From assembly GCF_947498095.1 (NCBI RefSeq), contig NZ_CANMJE010000004.1, positions 186,001 to 250,000 of the forward strand: a stretch of 64,000 nucleotides of DNA. Reading direction: 5' to 3'. Positions 37,278 through 45,758 of the stretch are shown here, piece after piece. Source of the stretch: an uncultured Shimia sp. GTDB lineage: Bacteria > Pseudomonadota > Alphaproteobacteria > Rhodobacterales > Rhodobacteraceae. A program made the translations under genes and the position numbers. The notes beneath the pieces are model-generated. The model was given only the letters and a program-made list of their open reading frames with translations, was not told the DNA's origin and made no database searches. Numbering within the stretch: position 1 is the first letter of the stretch; each line of letters starts with the position of its first letter.

Positions 37278-37479
37278 CTCTATGATCACGCGCTCGCCCC
37301 GGCTCTATACAACCGCCACCTCCGGCGACAAAAACGAACCAGCGATGATCTGGCGAAAAAATCCAATTCAGCTTCGTGAAACCACTTGTTTCCATCGCAT
37401 CGACAAGTGCCCTTAAAAGCCCTGCGGCAGAGCTGTTCAACCGGGCATGTGGTGATCGTGAAGGGGGTCTGAGACCGTT

Positions 37480-38490
37480 CTACCCGGTGTCCGAGCGATC
37501 ACGGAACACACCACCGGTTCGGATTCTATTCGGCGAGAGGCCGTATTGCGATTTGTAAGCGCTCGAGAGCGTGCCGGTCGACCCAAAGCCACAAGCCAGC
37601 GCAATATCTATCAGAGGCATCTTGGTGCTGGTGATCAGGATATGCGATTTCTTGACCCGAAGCTGTTTGTAGTATCGGGCGGGGGACGTATCCAAAACGG
37701 TTTGGAACAGACGTTCCAGGTGGCGAATTGAGACGTTAATGCGCTGGGAAATCTCAGTTGTCGACAAGGGCTCGGCAAGGTTGTCTTCCATCACGCGGAT
37801 CGCGTGCTCGACCAGAGGATTAAACATGTTGGTCAGGAAGCTGGTGCCTTTGGGTTGCTCAGCGGCGGTGTCTCTGATTGTTTCAATCTGCAAAAGGCTC
37901 GCCAGTTCGGCAATCTCGTTGCGCGACAAGTGTTTGGCGACCAAATGCAGCGTCAACTCTGGTGTAAACCCAACCCCAGCGCAGGTCATAACGCCATTCG
38001 CGGTTTCCAGATAGCTGGTATTCAGGGCTGAATATGACCCCTCTTCGTTCAAGAGCGTGACATCGCGCCAATGGGTTGTCACCGGCAGATCAAAGGCTTT
38101 GGCGGCTTTGATATAGGCCGTCGCCGCATCGGACAGAACCGCGATGGGCCGTCTATGGCGCTGCATCGCCCGCACGCGGCCCAGCCACCCCTTTGGATCG
38201 CAGTTTTCGCCGCCGACAACGATCAGAATATCTGCGAGCGCGTGGTCAAAGATAGCCGGCTCTGCCCGTGCGAGAGTCCCGCAGGCCGCGGTCACAAAGC
38301 CCGGAACATCAGACACAACGTTCCAGCCAAACGCGACTGTGTTCGAGATCCTGTTGGCATAGTTCAGAACTGTGAGGATGGACGACAACTCAAATTCAGA
38401 GAACCCCGGTTGCACAAATACCTCGACCGAGATTGGCTCGGGCGCGCCGCCGCCTGCAGGTTTTTGGTGATGGCGCACGGAATTACTCAT
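37480..38490 (-). CDS. GlxA-family AraC-type transcriptional regulator
   Basis: 336 residues. An N-terminal DJ-1/PfpI-like domain (about 18-190, with SVEVFVQPGFSEFELSSILT and the region LIVVGGENCDP) precedes two AraC helix-turn-helix units (about 228-325: STTEISQRINVSIRHLERLF and IDIALACGFGSTGTLSSAYK). Regulators of this build control carnitine, glycine betaine, dimethylglycine and arginine catabolism in other proteobacteria. That would fit the demethylation genes at 10-15 kb, but no target is adjacent. The nucleophilic Cys of DJ-1 does not appear as in active peptidases, so the domain probably senses a ligand. Confidence 0.92.
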   Translation of the reverse strand: MSNSVRHHQKPAGGGAPEPISVEVFVQPGFSEFELSSILTVLNYANRISNTVAFGWNVVSDVPGFVTAACGTLARAEPAIFDHALADILIVVGGENCDPKGWLGRVRAMQRHRRPIAVLSDAATAYIKAAKAFDLPVTTHWRDVTLLNEEGSYSALNTSYLETANGVMTCAGVGFTPELTLHLVAKHLSRNEIAELASLLQIETIRDTAAEQPKGTSFLTNMFNPLVEHAIRVMEDNLAEPLSTTEISQRINVSIRHLERLFQTVLDTSPARYYKQLRVKKSHILITSTKMPLIDIALACGFGSTGTLSSAYKSQYGLSPNRIRTGGVFRDRSDTG

Positions 38491-38561
38491 GCTGATACGA
38501 CCATGGTGCCAATGTTTGTGATCTCAAGGACGGTGTGCACACGATCAAACAACAATCAGAC

Positions 38562-38924
38562 CTAACCGCATGCTAACCGTATCAACACCACCACCCAGGC
38601 AACCCCGGCGGCCAGTGCGCTTACGAAGACCGCTCCGCTGCCGCAATCTTTGGCAGCCTTGGCCTTGGGGTGCTGTTCATCCGAGATGTAGTCGACCACC
38701 TCTTCGATCGCGGTGTTGACCAGTTCAAAGGCCATAACCAAAACACCCAGTGCCAGGATCAGGGCGCGTTCTCCGGGTGTGAGGGGGAGCGCGAGGGCGA
38801 GAGCGGCCGAGATGAGGTTGGCCCAAACCCAACTGCGGAACGAATGCTCTTGGCGCCAGGCATGCACGATACCTGCCCAACTCCAAATGATCCGATGATA
38901 CAATCGCGTGAAGAAATACCGCAT
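38562..38924 (-). CDS. dgkA: Diacylglycerol kinase (prokaryotic DgkA type)
   Basis: 120 residues with three membrane segments and the DgkA core ELVNTAIEEVVDYISDEQHP followed by KAKAAKDCGSGAVF, which carries the catalytic Glu and the metal/ATP-binding Asn and Glu. It phosphorylates diacylglycerol to phosphatidic acid in the inner membrane, recycling lipid from periplasmic glucan or lipid A modification. It lies 61 bases after the four DUF6455 genes in the same direction and may share their transcript. Confidence 0.94.
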   Translation of the reverse strand: MRYFFTRLYHRIIWSWAGIVHAWRQEHSFRSWVWANLISAALALALPLTPGERALILALGVLVMAFELVNTAIEEVVDYISDEQHPKAKAAKDCGSGAVFVSALAAGVAWVVVLIRLACG

Positions 38925-38985
38925 GTCGCCTCCTCCGGCACAAGATGGACCGGAGCGGCGCGCGGTTCAAGCGGCAAGCGGGGCG

Positions 38986-39240
38986 TCAACCCTCGGCAAG
39001 TTTGCCCAATAGCCCTCGGTTCAGGCAATAATCCGGGGCTTGCGGAGCACTGTCATGTTCGGCCAACCAACCTTTGCATTCGCCCACATCTTTGCAGTGC
39101 GTGCAGGTCATTACGGCGTTTCTGTACTCTTTGACCATTTCCGGGTTTTCAACCAGAACCTCTGACCAGTTCACGCCGACCTTACCTGACATAGTGCCCA
39201 TCAGGTTCGAATGATCGTCAATTTTCTTAAACAGTTTCAT
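38986..39240 (-). CDS. DUF6455 family protein, fourth of tandem array
   Basis: 84 residues, no signal peptide. Cysteines at 46, 49, 55 and 72 in CTHCKDVGECKGWL and PDYCLN match the pattern shared by all four array members. The N-terminal half is helical and contains GVNWSEVLVENPEMVKEYR. The pattern suggests a small metal or Fe-S site, or a redox pair; the function is unknown. Its start overlaps the stop of the upstream member by four bases (ATGA). It is the last member before dgkA. Confidence 0.85.
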   Translation of the reverse strand: MKLFKKIDDHSNLMGTMSGKVGVNWSEVLVENPEMVKEYRNAVMTCTHCKDVGECKGWLAEHDSAPQAPDYCLNRGLLGKLAEG

Positions 39241-39530
39241 GGTTTTCTCCTCCCGGCTGGGGGTGTCGGATGCTTAAGCGCCTGAAACAAGTCGGCATGC
39301 TGGCAACATGCCGGTGCGGCGTCGGCGCGGTGGCTTTGTTGGCCAAGCCAGGCTTCGCACTCATGCACAAAATGGCAGGATCGACAGCGTGTGACCAAAT
39401 CGGCATAGGCTTTTTGAGACAAGTTGCCCTCGGCCATAGCCTCGCTCAGCGATACACCCATTGCCCGCGCGACACTGCGTGTCATCCAAAAGTGGCGCGC
39501 TGGATCGCCCAACGGCAACACGTTGCTCAT
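39237..39530 (-). CDS. DUF6455 family protein, third of tandem array
   Basis: 97 residues: DPARHFWMTRSVARAMGVSL at the N-terminus, resembling the next upstream member (QNAHFWLVQRMAQLTETDL), then CRSCHFVHECEAWL (C49, C52, C58) and PACCQH (C75/C76). Overlaps its neighbours on both sides by ATGA, so all members should be translated together and in similar amounts. The basic tail (PPAGRRKP) is specific to this copy. Function unknown. Confidence 0.84.
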   Translation of the reverse strand: MSNVLPLGDPARHFWMTRSVARAMGVSLSEAMAEGNLSQKAYADLVTRCRSCHFVHECEAWLGQQSHRADAAPACCQHADLFQALKHPTPPAGRRKP

Positions 39531-39805
39531 GTCTCAATCTCCTCTAGGGCCGCCCGAAGGGCGGAGAAACGTTCTTGATTGCGGCAGGTGTCGGGCGCCT
39601 CTTCAACCGGCACGCCTTCTCGCAGGGCGAGGAACTTGCGGCACTCGCTGGTCCAGTCACACCCTCGGCATTCCTGAACCATCGCGGCCCAGTCCTCTTG
39701 GGTGAGTTTTGCGGCGTCCATGGCGGCGACCAGATCAGTTTCAGTCAGCTGCGCCATACGCTGTACCAACCAAAAATGTGCGTTCTGATCACCGAGAGGT
39801 TTCAT
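39527..39805 (-). CDS. DUF6455 family protein, second of tandem array
   Basis: 92 residues starting MKPLGDQNAHFWLVQRMAQL. C46, C49 and C55 (CRGCDWTSECRKFL) and C74 (PDTCRN). The start at 39805 is chosen because its ATGA overlaps the stop of the first member and the N-terminus then aligns with the third member; a longer frame to 39931 would run through the first gene. Function unknown. Confidence 0.84.
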   Translation of the reverse strand: MKPLGDQNAHFWLVQRMAQLTETDLVAAMDAAKLTQEDWAAMVQECRGCDWTSECRKFLALREGVPVEEAPDTCRNQERFSALRAALEEIET

Positions 39806-40065
39806 CCATGTGCCTCTTGCAGCCGTCGGATCAATTGGGGATTGGTACAATGATCCGGAGGGGGCGCTGTCGCCACGTCCACGCGCTTGAGCCACAATGC
39901 GCAATCGTCGGAATGTCCGCAGCCTTGACACCTGATCACGGCTTCAACCGCATCATTCAACGAAGCGCGTGCCGAACTGGCAGACTGTCGTTGGTGTGTT
40001 GTCGGCCCCCGCCCCTTGCGATCGGGCTGGATCGTCGGGCGTGAATTCTTAAGAGGCATCGTCAT
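39802..40065 (-). CDS. DUF6455-like protein, first of tandem array
   Basis: 87 residues. The C-terminal half carries the array pattern, CQGCGHSDDCALWL (C46, C49, C55) and PDHCTN (C73), at the same positions as the others. The N-terminal half (about 1-35) is basic, rich in Ser, Thr and Arg, and unlike the HFW-type N-termini of members two and three, so this copy is divergent. GGAG lies seven bases before the ATG, the only free ribosome binding site of the array. The FNR-type box at 40125-40138 stands upstream. Confidence 0.8.
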   Translation of the reverse strand: MTMPLKNSRPTIQPDRKGRGPTTHQRQSASSARASLNDAVEAVIRCQGCGHSDDCALWLKRVDVATAPPPDHCTNPQLIRRLQEAHG

Positions 40066-40124
40066 TGGCAGGCTCCAGTTCGCGTTCTCGGTGTGAACGC
40101 TATCATGGGCGCGGGAAATTCCCT

Positions 40125-40138
40125 TTGACCTGCATCAA
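40125..40138 (-). promoter_or_regulatory. FNR/FixK-type box before the DUF6455 array
   Basis: On the minus strand: TTGATGCAGGTCAA, a full match to TTGAY-N4-RTCAA. TAGCGT (plus-strand 40097-40102) begins exactly 22 bases after the box, as in class II FNR promoters. The predicted transcription start near 40090 leaves a 25-base leader with GGAG well placed for the first DUF6455 gene. Confidence 0.72.
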
Positions 40139-40145
40139 CCGCCGG

Positions 40146-40502
40146 TCAGGCGTTGACCGCCTCGACGTAGGCGCGCACGCAATCCTGCACTCGGCGAAAC
40201 CGATCTCCACCGAGTTTTGTTCCTCCATACCAACGGGTTACGACAACAATTTGATCGTACAAGCCTTCGCGTTCGAGCATGCGGACGATCACCATTCCGG
40301 CACCGCTCTCGCCATCATCGCCCTTGAGTGGCGTCCCGTCAGACCAAAGAACTGCCCAAGTATTGTGCGTCGCCTTGGCAAACTTCTTGTCCCGTTTGAG
40401 GGTCTTGAGAAATGAGTCGACATCAGAGCGGTTTTTCACCGGACCGCCAGAAACCGCGTATTTCGATCCGCGATCCGAAACCACCCCTGTCAGTTGCAGC
40501 AT
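40146..40502 (-). CDS. YigZ/IMPACT (UPF0029) family protein
   Basis: 118 residues. The IMPACT N-terminal domain signature is complete: ATHNTWAVLWSDGTPLKGDDGE and then RWYGGTKLGGDRFRR. Typical YigZ proteins have about 200 residues with a second ferredoxin-like domain; only the first domain is here, as in some alphaproteobacterial short forms. The family is linked to translation control but has no settled biochemical role. It starts five bases after the M48 gene, so the two are co-transcribed. Confidence 0.85.
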   Translation of the reverse strand: MLQLTGVVSDRGSKYAVSGGPVKNRSDVDSFLKTLKRDKKFAKATHNTWAVLWSDGTPLKGDDGESGAGMVIVRMLEREGLYDQIVVVTRWYGGTKLGGDRFRRVQDCVRAYVEAVNA

Positions 40503-40507
40503 GCGCG

Positions 40508-41221
40508 TCAGAGACCCGCCGCTGTCTTCTTGACCACGGCTATACGTTGCGAGTTTGGCGGGTGCGTTCCGAGGAACTGGTTGCCCGGATCAGGAATACG
40601 ATTGAAATACTCGACACCCCGTATCGGATTGTAACCTGATTTGTGCGTGATGACGGTTCCCAGACGGTCGGCCTCAAGCTCATAGTTCTTGGAATAGGCC
40701 CGTGACCCCACCGTGGCACCAACATCCATTGCCGCATCAATCACTGAGGCATCCGCCCCTGCTGCTGCGGCCAGAATGCCCACAATCACGGCCCCTGCCA
40801 TCGCGTCATTCTGCGACCGTCCGATGTGACCCATCATGTGATGCGCGGCCTCATGGCCCATCACAAAGGCAAGTTCGTCGTTATTGCGGACCTCGGAGAT
40901 CAGGGCCGAGGTAAAGGTGATCGTCGGGCGGCCGGCCTTGGTAAGTGACTGAAACGCGTTTGGCGGCGCATTGGGGTCTTTGTACACCTGAATCAGGAAA
41001 TCACAGTTCATACCCTCGGTGCGGGCGCGGCATTCGCGCTCGGCAATCGGCTCCATCCGCGCTTTGATCGGCGCAAGTCGGGCATTGGCTTGCGACACGC
41101 TCAAGCGTGTGACGGTGCTTTGTTTTGGCGCGGCCTGTGGCGTGGGACTTGTGGTCGTCGTTTCACATCCGGCAACGGCCAGAAAAACAGCAGATAACAA
41201 GGCAATCAGGGAAACACGCAT
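40508..41221 (-). CDS. M48-family metalloprotease, lipoprotein
   Basis: 237 residues with a lipoprotein signal (lipobox VAGC, Cys19) and a zinc-protease motif HEAAHH at 123-128 (H123, E124, H127). A downstream Glu-containing segment (YSKNYELEADRLG) supplies the third zinc ligand, as in M48/Oma1-BepA-type proteases. It is predicted to be tethered in the periplasm and to act on misfolded envelope proteins. It begins the likely M48-yigZ unit; the DUF6455 array follows but has its own FNR-type promoter. Confidence 0.93.
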   Translation of the reverse strand: MRVSLIALLSAVFLAVAGCETTTTSPTPQAAPKQSTVTRLSVSQANARLAPIKARMEPIAERECRARTEGMNCDFLIQVYKDPNAPPNAFQSLTKAGRPTITFTSALISEVRNNDELAFVMGHEAAHHMMGHIGRSQNDAMAGAVIVGILAAAAGADASVIDAAMDVGATVGSRAYSKNYELEADRLGTVITHKSGYNPIRGVEYFNRIPDPGNQFLGTHPPNSQRIAVVKKTAAGL

Positions 41222-41330
41222 GGGTAAGCTCTTGAACTATGGCAAATACAGGCACTTAGCCTAGGCCCTGCACGCCAAGAGTCCAAGCCTTAATGCTTGC
41301 ACGTCGCGTGTAAGGCGCTAGGCTGAAACC

Positions 41331-41573
41331 ATGTTCAGCATAGAGCACGAATTTGACGCCACGGTTGTGACCCTCGTTGACGAGGGCAGCACGAACCTGA
41401 CCGAAGATGTCACCATCAACATGTTCGAAGACTGCGTGACGGTCGAGCAATACGATCCGCGCACGGACAAGGTCCACAAGATCACCTTTTCCCTGCACCA
41501 GGTTCAAGAACTGGCGGCTGCGCTGGATCTGCCCGAAGGGGTCTACAAGTTACAATTGGATGGCAAAGACTAA
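41331..41573 (+). CDS. Small conserved hypothetical protein
   Basis: 80 residues, acidic, no signal or membrane segment: MFSIEHEFDATVVTLVDEGS and later DCVTVEQYDPRTDKVHKITF. I do not recognise a named family. The sequence looks well structured (alternating strands then a helix, LHQVQELAAALDLPEGVY), which supports it being a real gene. Its 3' end overlaps the convergent DUF167 gene by four bases. Confidence 0.72.
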   Translation: MFSIEHEFDATVVTLVDEGSTNLTEDVTINMFEDCVTVEQYDPRTDKVHKITFSLHQVQELAAALDLPEGVYKLQLDGKD

Positions 41574-41821
41574 GAATTGATGCGAAACACCTTGTCTCGC
41601 GAGGTTTGCCCTCGAACAAGCGTGATATGCGATTTTGCAATCCCCATCGCCTTGGCCAAAAGCTTCTGTACCGCGGCATTGGCTTTGCCGTTTTCCGGCG
41701 CTGAAGTGACATAGACGCGAATTTGCGTGTCATCGACGGTGACTTTGTTGCGTGAGGCTTTGGGCGTCACCCGAACAACAATCTCGGATCCGGGTACAGC
41801 GAAGTGTGTCAGATCAGTCAT
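41570..41821 (-). CDS. DUF167 (YggU) family protein
   Basis: 83 residues with the DUF167 core VRVTPKASRNKVTVDDTQIR and SAPENGKANAAVQKLLAKAM, then the closing strand ITLVRGQTSRDKVFRI. Family members are small alpha/beta proteins of unknown function, often next to yggT. Start at 41821, with GAGG upstream. The stop falls inside the last codons of the convergent 80-residue gene. Confidence 0.88.
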   Translation of the reverse strand: MTDLTHFAVPGSEIVVRVTPKASRNKVTVDDTQIRVYVTSAPENGKANAAVQKLLAKAMGIAKSHITLVRGQTSRDKVFRINS

Positions 41822-41876
41822 GTTGCCTCGAGAGGTGGCAGGTCGGACAAGATTGTCCGACCTACAGAGTTCGGGA

Positions 41877-43802
41877 TCAGCCTTTGGGCGAATACCAGAT
41901 GGGCGATGTATAGGCACGTTCCTGATGGGTGAGTTGTGCACCTTCAGGAATTTCAACACCCATGCGCAGCCTGTCATAGACGACCCAACGTGGGGTTGGG
42001 ATCTCGATCACACGGGCATAATAAAAGGCATTCTCGCTCGCGTCGAAATCTGGATCCGTCCAGACCGTGGCCAGTTCGGGCGCGCCGATGGTGTTGGTGT
42101 AGCTGGCGGCCTCAAGATCAACGGTGCTGCCGACATCAGGCACCTTGCCGTCCGCCGTCCTGTCACGACCGTCTGACCAGACGACGTCGTAGACCTTTTC
42201 ATGCAGCCCCCCGTCGGCGTCGATCCAACCTTTGACGACTTGAATACGGTCAAGGTTGGCGCCAATCGGATCGCGCAGGGCATAGACCATGAAGGTGGGC
42301 GCCGATGCACCGTCGGGCGCGCTCCGCATGTCACCGCCCATGGGCACGCCCCGTTCATACCCCGCGAAAGCCGGCTGGCGGCCACGCAGATCATTTTCAG
42401 TGTAATCCCACCCACCAAAGAAGCGCACGGCCATGCGTGGCCCGGTGGTGGCATAGGTTTCTCGCCGCTTCATCGCATCCCAGAGCGATTTGCGGGTGTT
42501 TTCTTCGGCCCAGACGCCGGTGTAACCGGACGCCACCAATTCGTAGCCTTCAAAGGTTCCCTGATCTGTTTTGGTAAAGGGATGCGCCATGCGGGTGGGT
42601 GACGGTTCCGCATTGGTCGCTTTGCCAAAGTAATTGTCGCTGTCGGCCGTTGCGAGCGACGTATGGCTGTCGGTCGCACCAGAGGCTCCGAACTTGTAGG
42701 GGTTCACGCCCAGTTTGCGCTCCAGTGCCAGCCCCTGTTTCAGCGCCTCGCGAGCGTATTCGCCCTTGAGCATTTCAGGCGTCTTGGCCTCGGTCAGGTC
42801 GAGGTTGCCTGCGTCCCAGGTCTCATAGTCGGCAAAATCGTCCTCGGGGCTGAGTACCGGGTGAGCCTCGCCGTCACCTTTGATCTGGGTGAACTCGTAA
42901 AGTGGCTCCCATTTGGCGCGAAGGCGCACGTAATTTTCATCAATCGGCGCACCGGTGAACTGCTGTTCCGTTGGGAACATCATACCATTGGACAGGTTGC
43001 CGTTATGGGCCAGTGCCAACGCCCGCCCCCCGGTTTTGGCTTCGTAATTCTCAAGCCATTGGTAAAGAGCCAGGGGATCGATTGAGCCAACAGGCTCTTG
43101 TGTCACCATGGGTTCGACCATCAGCGCCTTGTCACCATTGTCGCGCAAAACGACATTGCGGTGCAGGTTGTTGCCTTTGAAAAGCGAGGTCCATTCATAG
43201 CCGATCAGGGCGGTGAACACGCCGGGTTGATTGTATTCCTCGGCCTTTTCCACTGTGGTTTCCCAGACCGACGCATAGATCGGCGACCCGGGGGAATACT
43301 GCGCCATCAGCTCTGGATCGATTGTGCCTTGGGCAAAATTCGTGATCAGGTCGAGAGCGGCGGCAGCACTGTCCTCACCGCCAGCGGCCAGCCCTTCGGC
43401 CCAGCGACGTGATTGTTCAAAGGCCATGATGTTTTGCTTTTGATCGACCATGTCAAAGATCATGCCCATGCCATCAGAGTGATCCGTCAGAACCATCCAA
43501 TCGAGCGGTCGCGACAGTTTCACAGGCTGGCCAGAGGCAGCCATGACCTCTTCGCCGCGGGCAAAGCGGTAGGCCGTGTCATGGCCGGTGGTGTTGCCAA
43601 AGAGGCCCGCATCGACGGAAAAGCCGGTGTGCAGATGGGTATCCCCCCAGAACACCTGAGACGGGAACCCCCGTTGGGCATAAGGCGAGTAGGCTTTGCC
43701 CGGATAAAGACCGTCAAGGGACTCTTTGGAAGGGACGAACTGCGCGACGGCGGGCAACGCGGTGGTGGTCAGAAAAGCGGCAATACAAATGGAACGAAGC
43801 AT
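41877..43802 (-). CDS. DUF3604 family exported protein
   Basis: 641 residues: signal peptide (about 1-21, ending LPAVAQ), then WGDTHLHTG at 52-60, which opens the DUF3604 domain and resembles PHP/amidohydrolase metal sites. Later landmarks are [36 protein letters not shown], and the C-terminal PIWYSPKG. His/Asp sites at the positions of PHP phosphoesterases suggest a periplasmic metal-dependent hydrolase; no substrate is established for the family. Start at 43802, with GGAG nine bases upstream. Confidence 0.9.
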   Translation of the reverse strand: MLRSICIAAFLTTTALPAVAQFVPSKESLDGLYPGKAYSPYAQRGFPSQVFWGDTHLHTGFSVDAGLFGNTTGHDTAYRFARGEEVMAASGQPVKLSRPLDWMVLTDHSDGMGMIFDMVDQKQNIMAFEQSRRWAEGLAAGGEDSAAAALDLITNFAQGTIDPELMAQYSPGSPIYASVWETTVEKAEEYNQPGVFTALIGYEWTSLFKGNNLHRNVVLRDNGDKALMVEPMVTQEPVGSIDPLALYQWLENYEAKTGGRALALAHNGNLSNGMMFPTEQQFTGAPIDENYVRLRAKWEPLYEFTQIKGDGEAHPVLSPEDDFADYETWDAGNLDLTEAKTPEMLKGEYAREALKQGLALERKLGVNPYKFGASGATDSHTSLATADSDNYFGKATNAEPSPTRMAHPFTKTDQGTFEGYELVASGYTGVWAEENTRKSLWDAMKRRETYATTGPRMAVRFFGGWDYTENDLRGRQPAFAGYERGVPMGGDMRSAPDGASAPTFMVYALRDPIGANLDRIQVVKGWIDADGGLHEKVYDVVWSDGRDRTADGKVPDVGSTVDLEAASYTNTIGAPELATVWTDPDFDASENAFYYARVIEIPTPRWVVYDRLRMGVEIPEGAQLTHQERAYTSPIWYSPKG

Positions 43803-43955
43803 CTCATAATCTCCCGGATGATCTGAGAACATTATGATTGTGTCGAGGCGACTTGGGAACAGATTTTTGATCGCGACACCTTGGCCCAAAAGTATTGGCG
43901 CTCGCTGAGCACCATCGGTTAGGTGATGACCTCTTGCGGGGTTGAGCGCCTTCGG

Positions 43956-43981
43956 CGAGAGTATTTCGGGAAAAGATGAAG
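43956..43981 (+). repeat. Dispersed intergenic repeat, copy 3
   Basis: CGAGAGTATTTCGGGAAAAG then ATGAAG, preceded by GAGCGCCTTCGG, which also has counterparts beside copies 1 and 2. It ends 16 bases before the ATG of the HDAC-like gene, unlike the other two copies, which follow stop codons. Confidence 0.6.
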
Positions 43982-43997
43982 ACGAGGGAGAGGTCAG

Positions 43998-45119
43998 ATG
44001 GCGACGGGTTTTTTCTGGGATGAGCGGTGTTTCTGGCATTCAGGCGGCAATTACGCGCTGACCCTGCCGGTGGGGGACTTTGTGCAGCCACTGGCAGCAG
44101 GGGGGCTGCCAGAAAGCCCCGAAACCAAGCGGCGGTTGAAGAACCTGCTGGACGTAAGCGGATTGGCAGCGGAACTGGAGATGCGGTCTGCGCCGGAAGC
44201 GACTCGGGAAGATCTGGAGCGGGTGCATCCCGGGGCGTACCTTGACCGGTTCAAGGACATGTCGGATGCCGGTGGCGGAGAATTGGGTCTGCGCACGCCC
44301 TTTGGCAAAGGCGGCTATGAGGCCGCAACGCTTTCGGCGGGACTGGCCAAGGAGGCCGTGCGTGCGGTCTTGGCCGGAGAGTTGCAGAACGCCTATGCTC
44401 TGTCGCGACCACCGGGGCATCACTGTCTGCCAGACTGGCCAAACGGGTTTTGCCTGTTGAACAATATCGGCATTGCGATTGAGGCCGCGCAGGCAGCGGG
44501 AACGGCACGGAAAGTCGCGGTGATTGACTGGGATGTGCATCACGGCAATGGCACCGAAGCCGTGTTTCTGCGCCGCGATGATGTGCTGACCATCTCGTTG
44601 CATCAAGAGCGGAACTATCCGCTGGACACAGGGGGCGTCGCGGATCGTGGTGACGGCGATGGTCAGGGCCACAACATCAACGTGCCATTGCCACCGGGTG
44701 CCGGTCACAATGCCTATATCGAGGCGATGGGTAAGATTGTGCTGCCCGCACTCGAACGGTTCCAGCCGGATCTGATCATCGTTGCCTGTGGCTATGACGC
44801 GGCAGCCTTTGATCCTCTGAGCCGCATGCTGGCAACGGCCGAGACCTTTCGGGTTATGACCTGTCAGGTGATGCAGGCAGCCGAGGCGCTGTGCGACGGC
44901 AAACTGGTTCTGGTGCACGAGGGAGGATACTCCGAGGCCTATGTGCCGTTTTGTGGTCATGCCGTGATGGAAGAGTTGTCAGGCAGCCAGATTCACGTGC
45001 CAGATCCCATGGCCGAGACTCTGGCGATCCGCCAACCAGACGCGCGCTTTGATGGCTTTGTCAGCGAATTGATTGATGAAATGGCGGAAATCTTCGCGAA
45101 AATGCCGGAGGGCGGTTGA
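43998..45119 (+). CDS. Class II histone deacetylase family protein
   Basis: 373 residues of the HDAC/acetylpolyamine amidohydrolase fold: [20 protein letters not shown] (charge-relay His pair) near 138-157, [16 protein letters not shown] (zinc ligands Asp and His) at about 175-190, and [13 protein letters not shown] with the third ligand. Bacterial members act on acetylated lysines, polyamines or other amides in the cytoplasm. It starts with GAGG before the ATG. A CobB sirtuin is also encoded in this window, so two unrelated deacylases are present. The following gene is a nitroreductase. Confidence 0.92.
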   Translation: MATGFFWDERCFWHSGGNYALTLPVGDFVQPLAAGGLPESPETKRRLKNLLDVSGLAAELEMRSAPEATREDLERVHPGAYLDRFKDMSDAGGGELGLRTPFGKGGYEAATLSAGLAKEAVRAVLAGELQNAYALSRPPGHHCLPDWPNGFCLLNNIGIAIEAAQAAGTARKVAVIDWDVHHGNGTEAVFLRRDDVLTISLHQERNYPLDTGGVADRGDGDGQGHNINVPLPPGAGHNAYIEAMGKIVLPALERFQPDLIIVACGYDAAAFDPLSRMLATAETFRVMTCQVMQAAEALCDGKLVLVHEGGYSEAYVPFCGHAVMEELSGSQIHVPDPMAETLAIRQPDARFDGFVSELIDEMAEIFAKMPEGG

Positions 45120-45176
45120 AACTGACCCGGCGATGGCCGACATCACTTGCGACGCAATTGAGTGACGGAACCTAAC

Positions 45177-45758
45177 ATGCCCGAAGCCAACCCTGAGGCG
45201 CTGGCGTTCTTGCTGAGCAGACGCTCGCGCCCAGCCAAGACCCTGACCACGCCGGTGCCCAGCCGTGAAGAACTGGCGCCAATCCTTGAGGCGGGATTGC
45301 GCGCGCCCGATCATGGCAAGTTGGAACCCTGGCGGTTGATCGTGATCGAAGGCCGCGCCGTAATGGATCGCCTCGCAACTCTGGCGCAGACCCGAGGTGA
45401 AGCGCTGGGTTTGGATGACGAAAAAATCGGCAAGGGCCGTGGGCAATTTGACATGGGCAATCTGGCCGTGGTCGTCGTGGAAAGCCCGGTGATTGCCGAA
45501 AAGGTTCCCGAAATCGAACAAACCTATTCCGCGGGTGCCGTGTGCCTGCAACTGCTCAATGCAGCCTTGGCGGCTGGGTGGGGCGCAAACTGGCTGAGTG
45601 GTTGGGTGTCGCACGACCGAGACTTTTTAACCGAAGGTCTGAGACTGTCCCCACATGAACGCATCGCCGGCATTATTCATATCGGCACCGAAAAATCGGC
45701 ACCACCAGAGCGGCCACGGCCCGACATGGAGAAAAAGGTCACATGGGTATCACGCTGA
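45177..45758 (+). CDS. Nitroreductase family protein (YdjA-like)
   Basis: 193 residues. FMN-binding signatures of the minimal nitroreductase group: RRSRPAKTL at the start, LRAPDHGKLEPWRLIVIEG, and WGANWLSGW. A lone-domain form of this size resembles E. coli YdjA, which reduces nitroaromatics poorly and whose natural substrate is uncertain. I use the ATG at 45177; a GTG at 45162 has no ribosome binding site. Its end overlaps the next gene by 16 bases, so they are co-translated. Confidence 0.9.
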   Translation: MPEANPEALAFLLSRRSRPAKTLTTPVPSREELAPILEAGLRAPDHGKLEPWRLIVIEGRAVMDRLATLAQTRGEALGLDDEKIGKGRGQFDMGNLAVVVVESPVIAEKVPEIEQTYSAGAVCLQLLNAALAAGWGANWLSGWVSHDRDFLTEGLRLSPHERIAGIIHIGTEKSAPPERPRPDMEKKVTWVSR

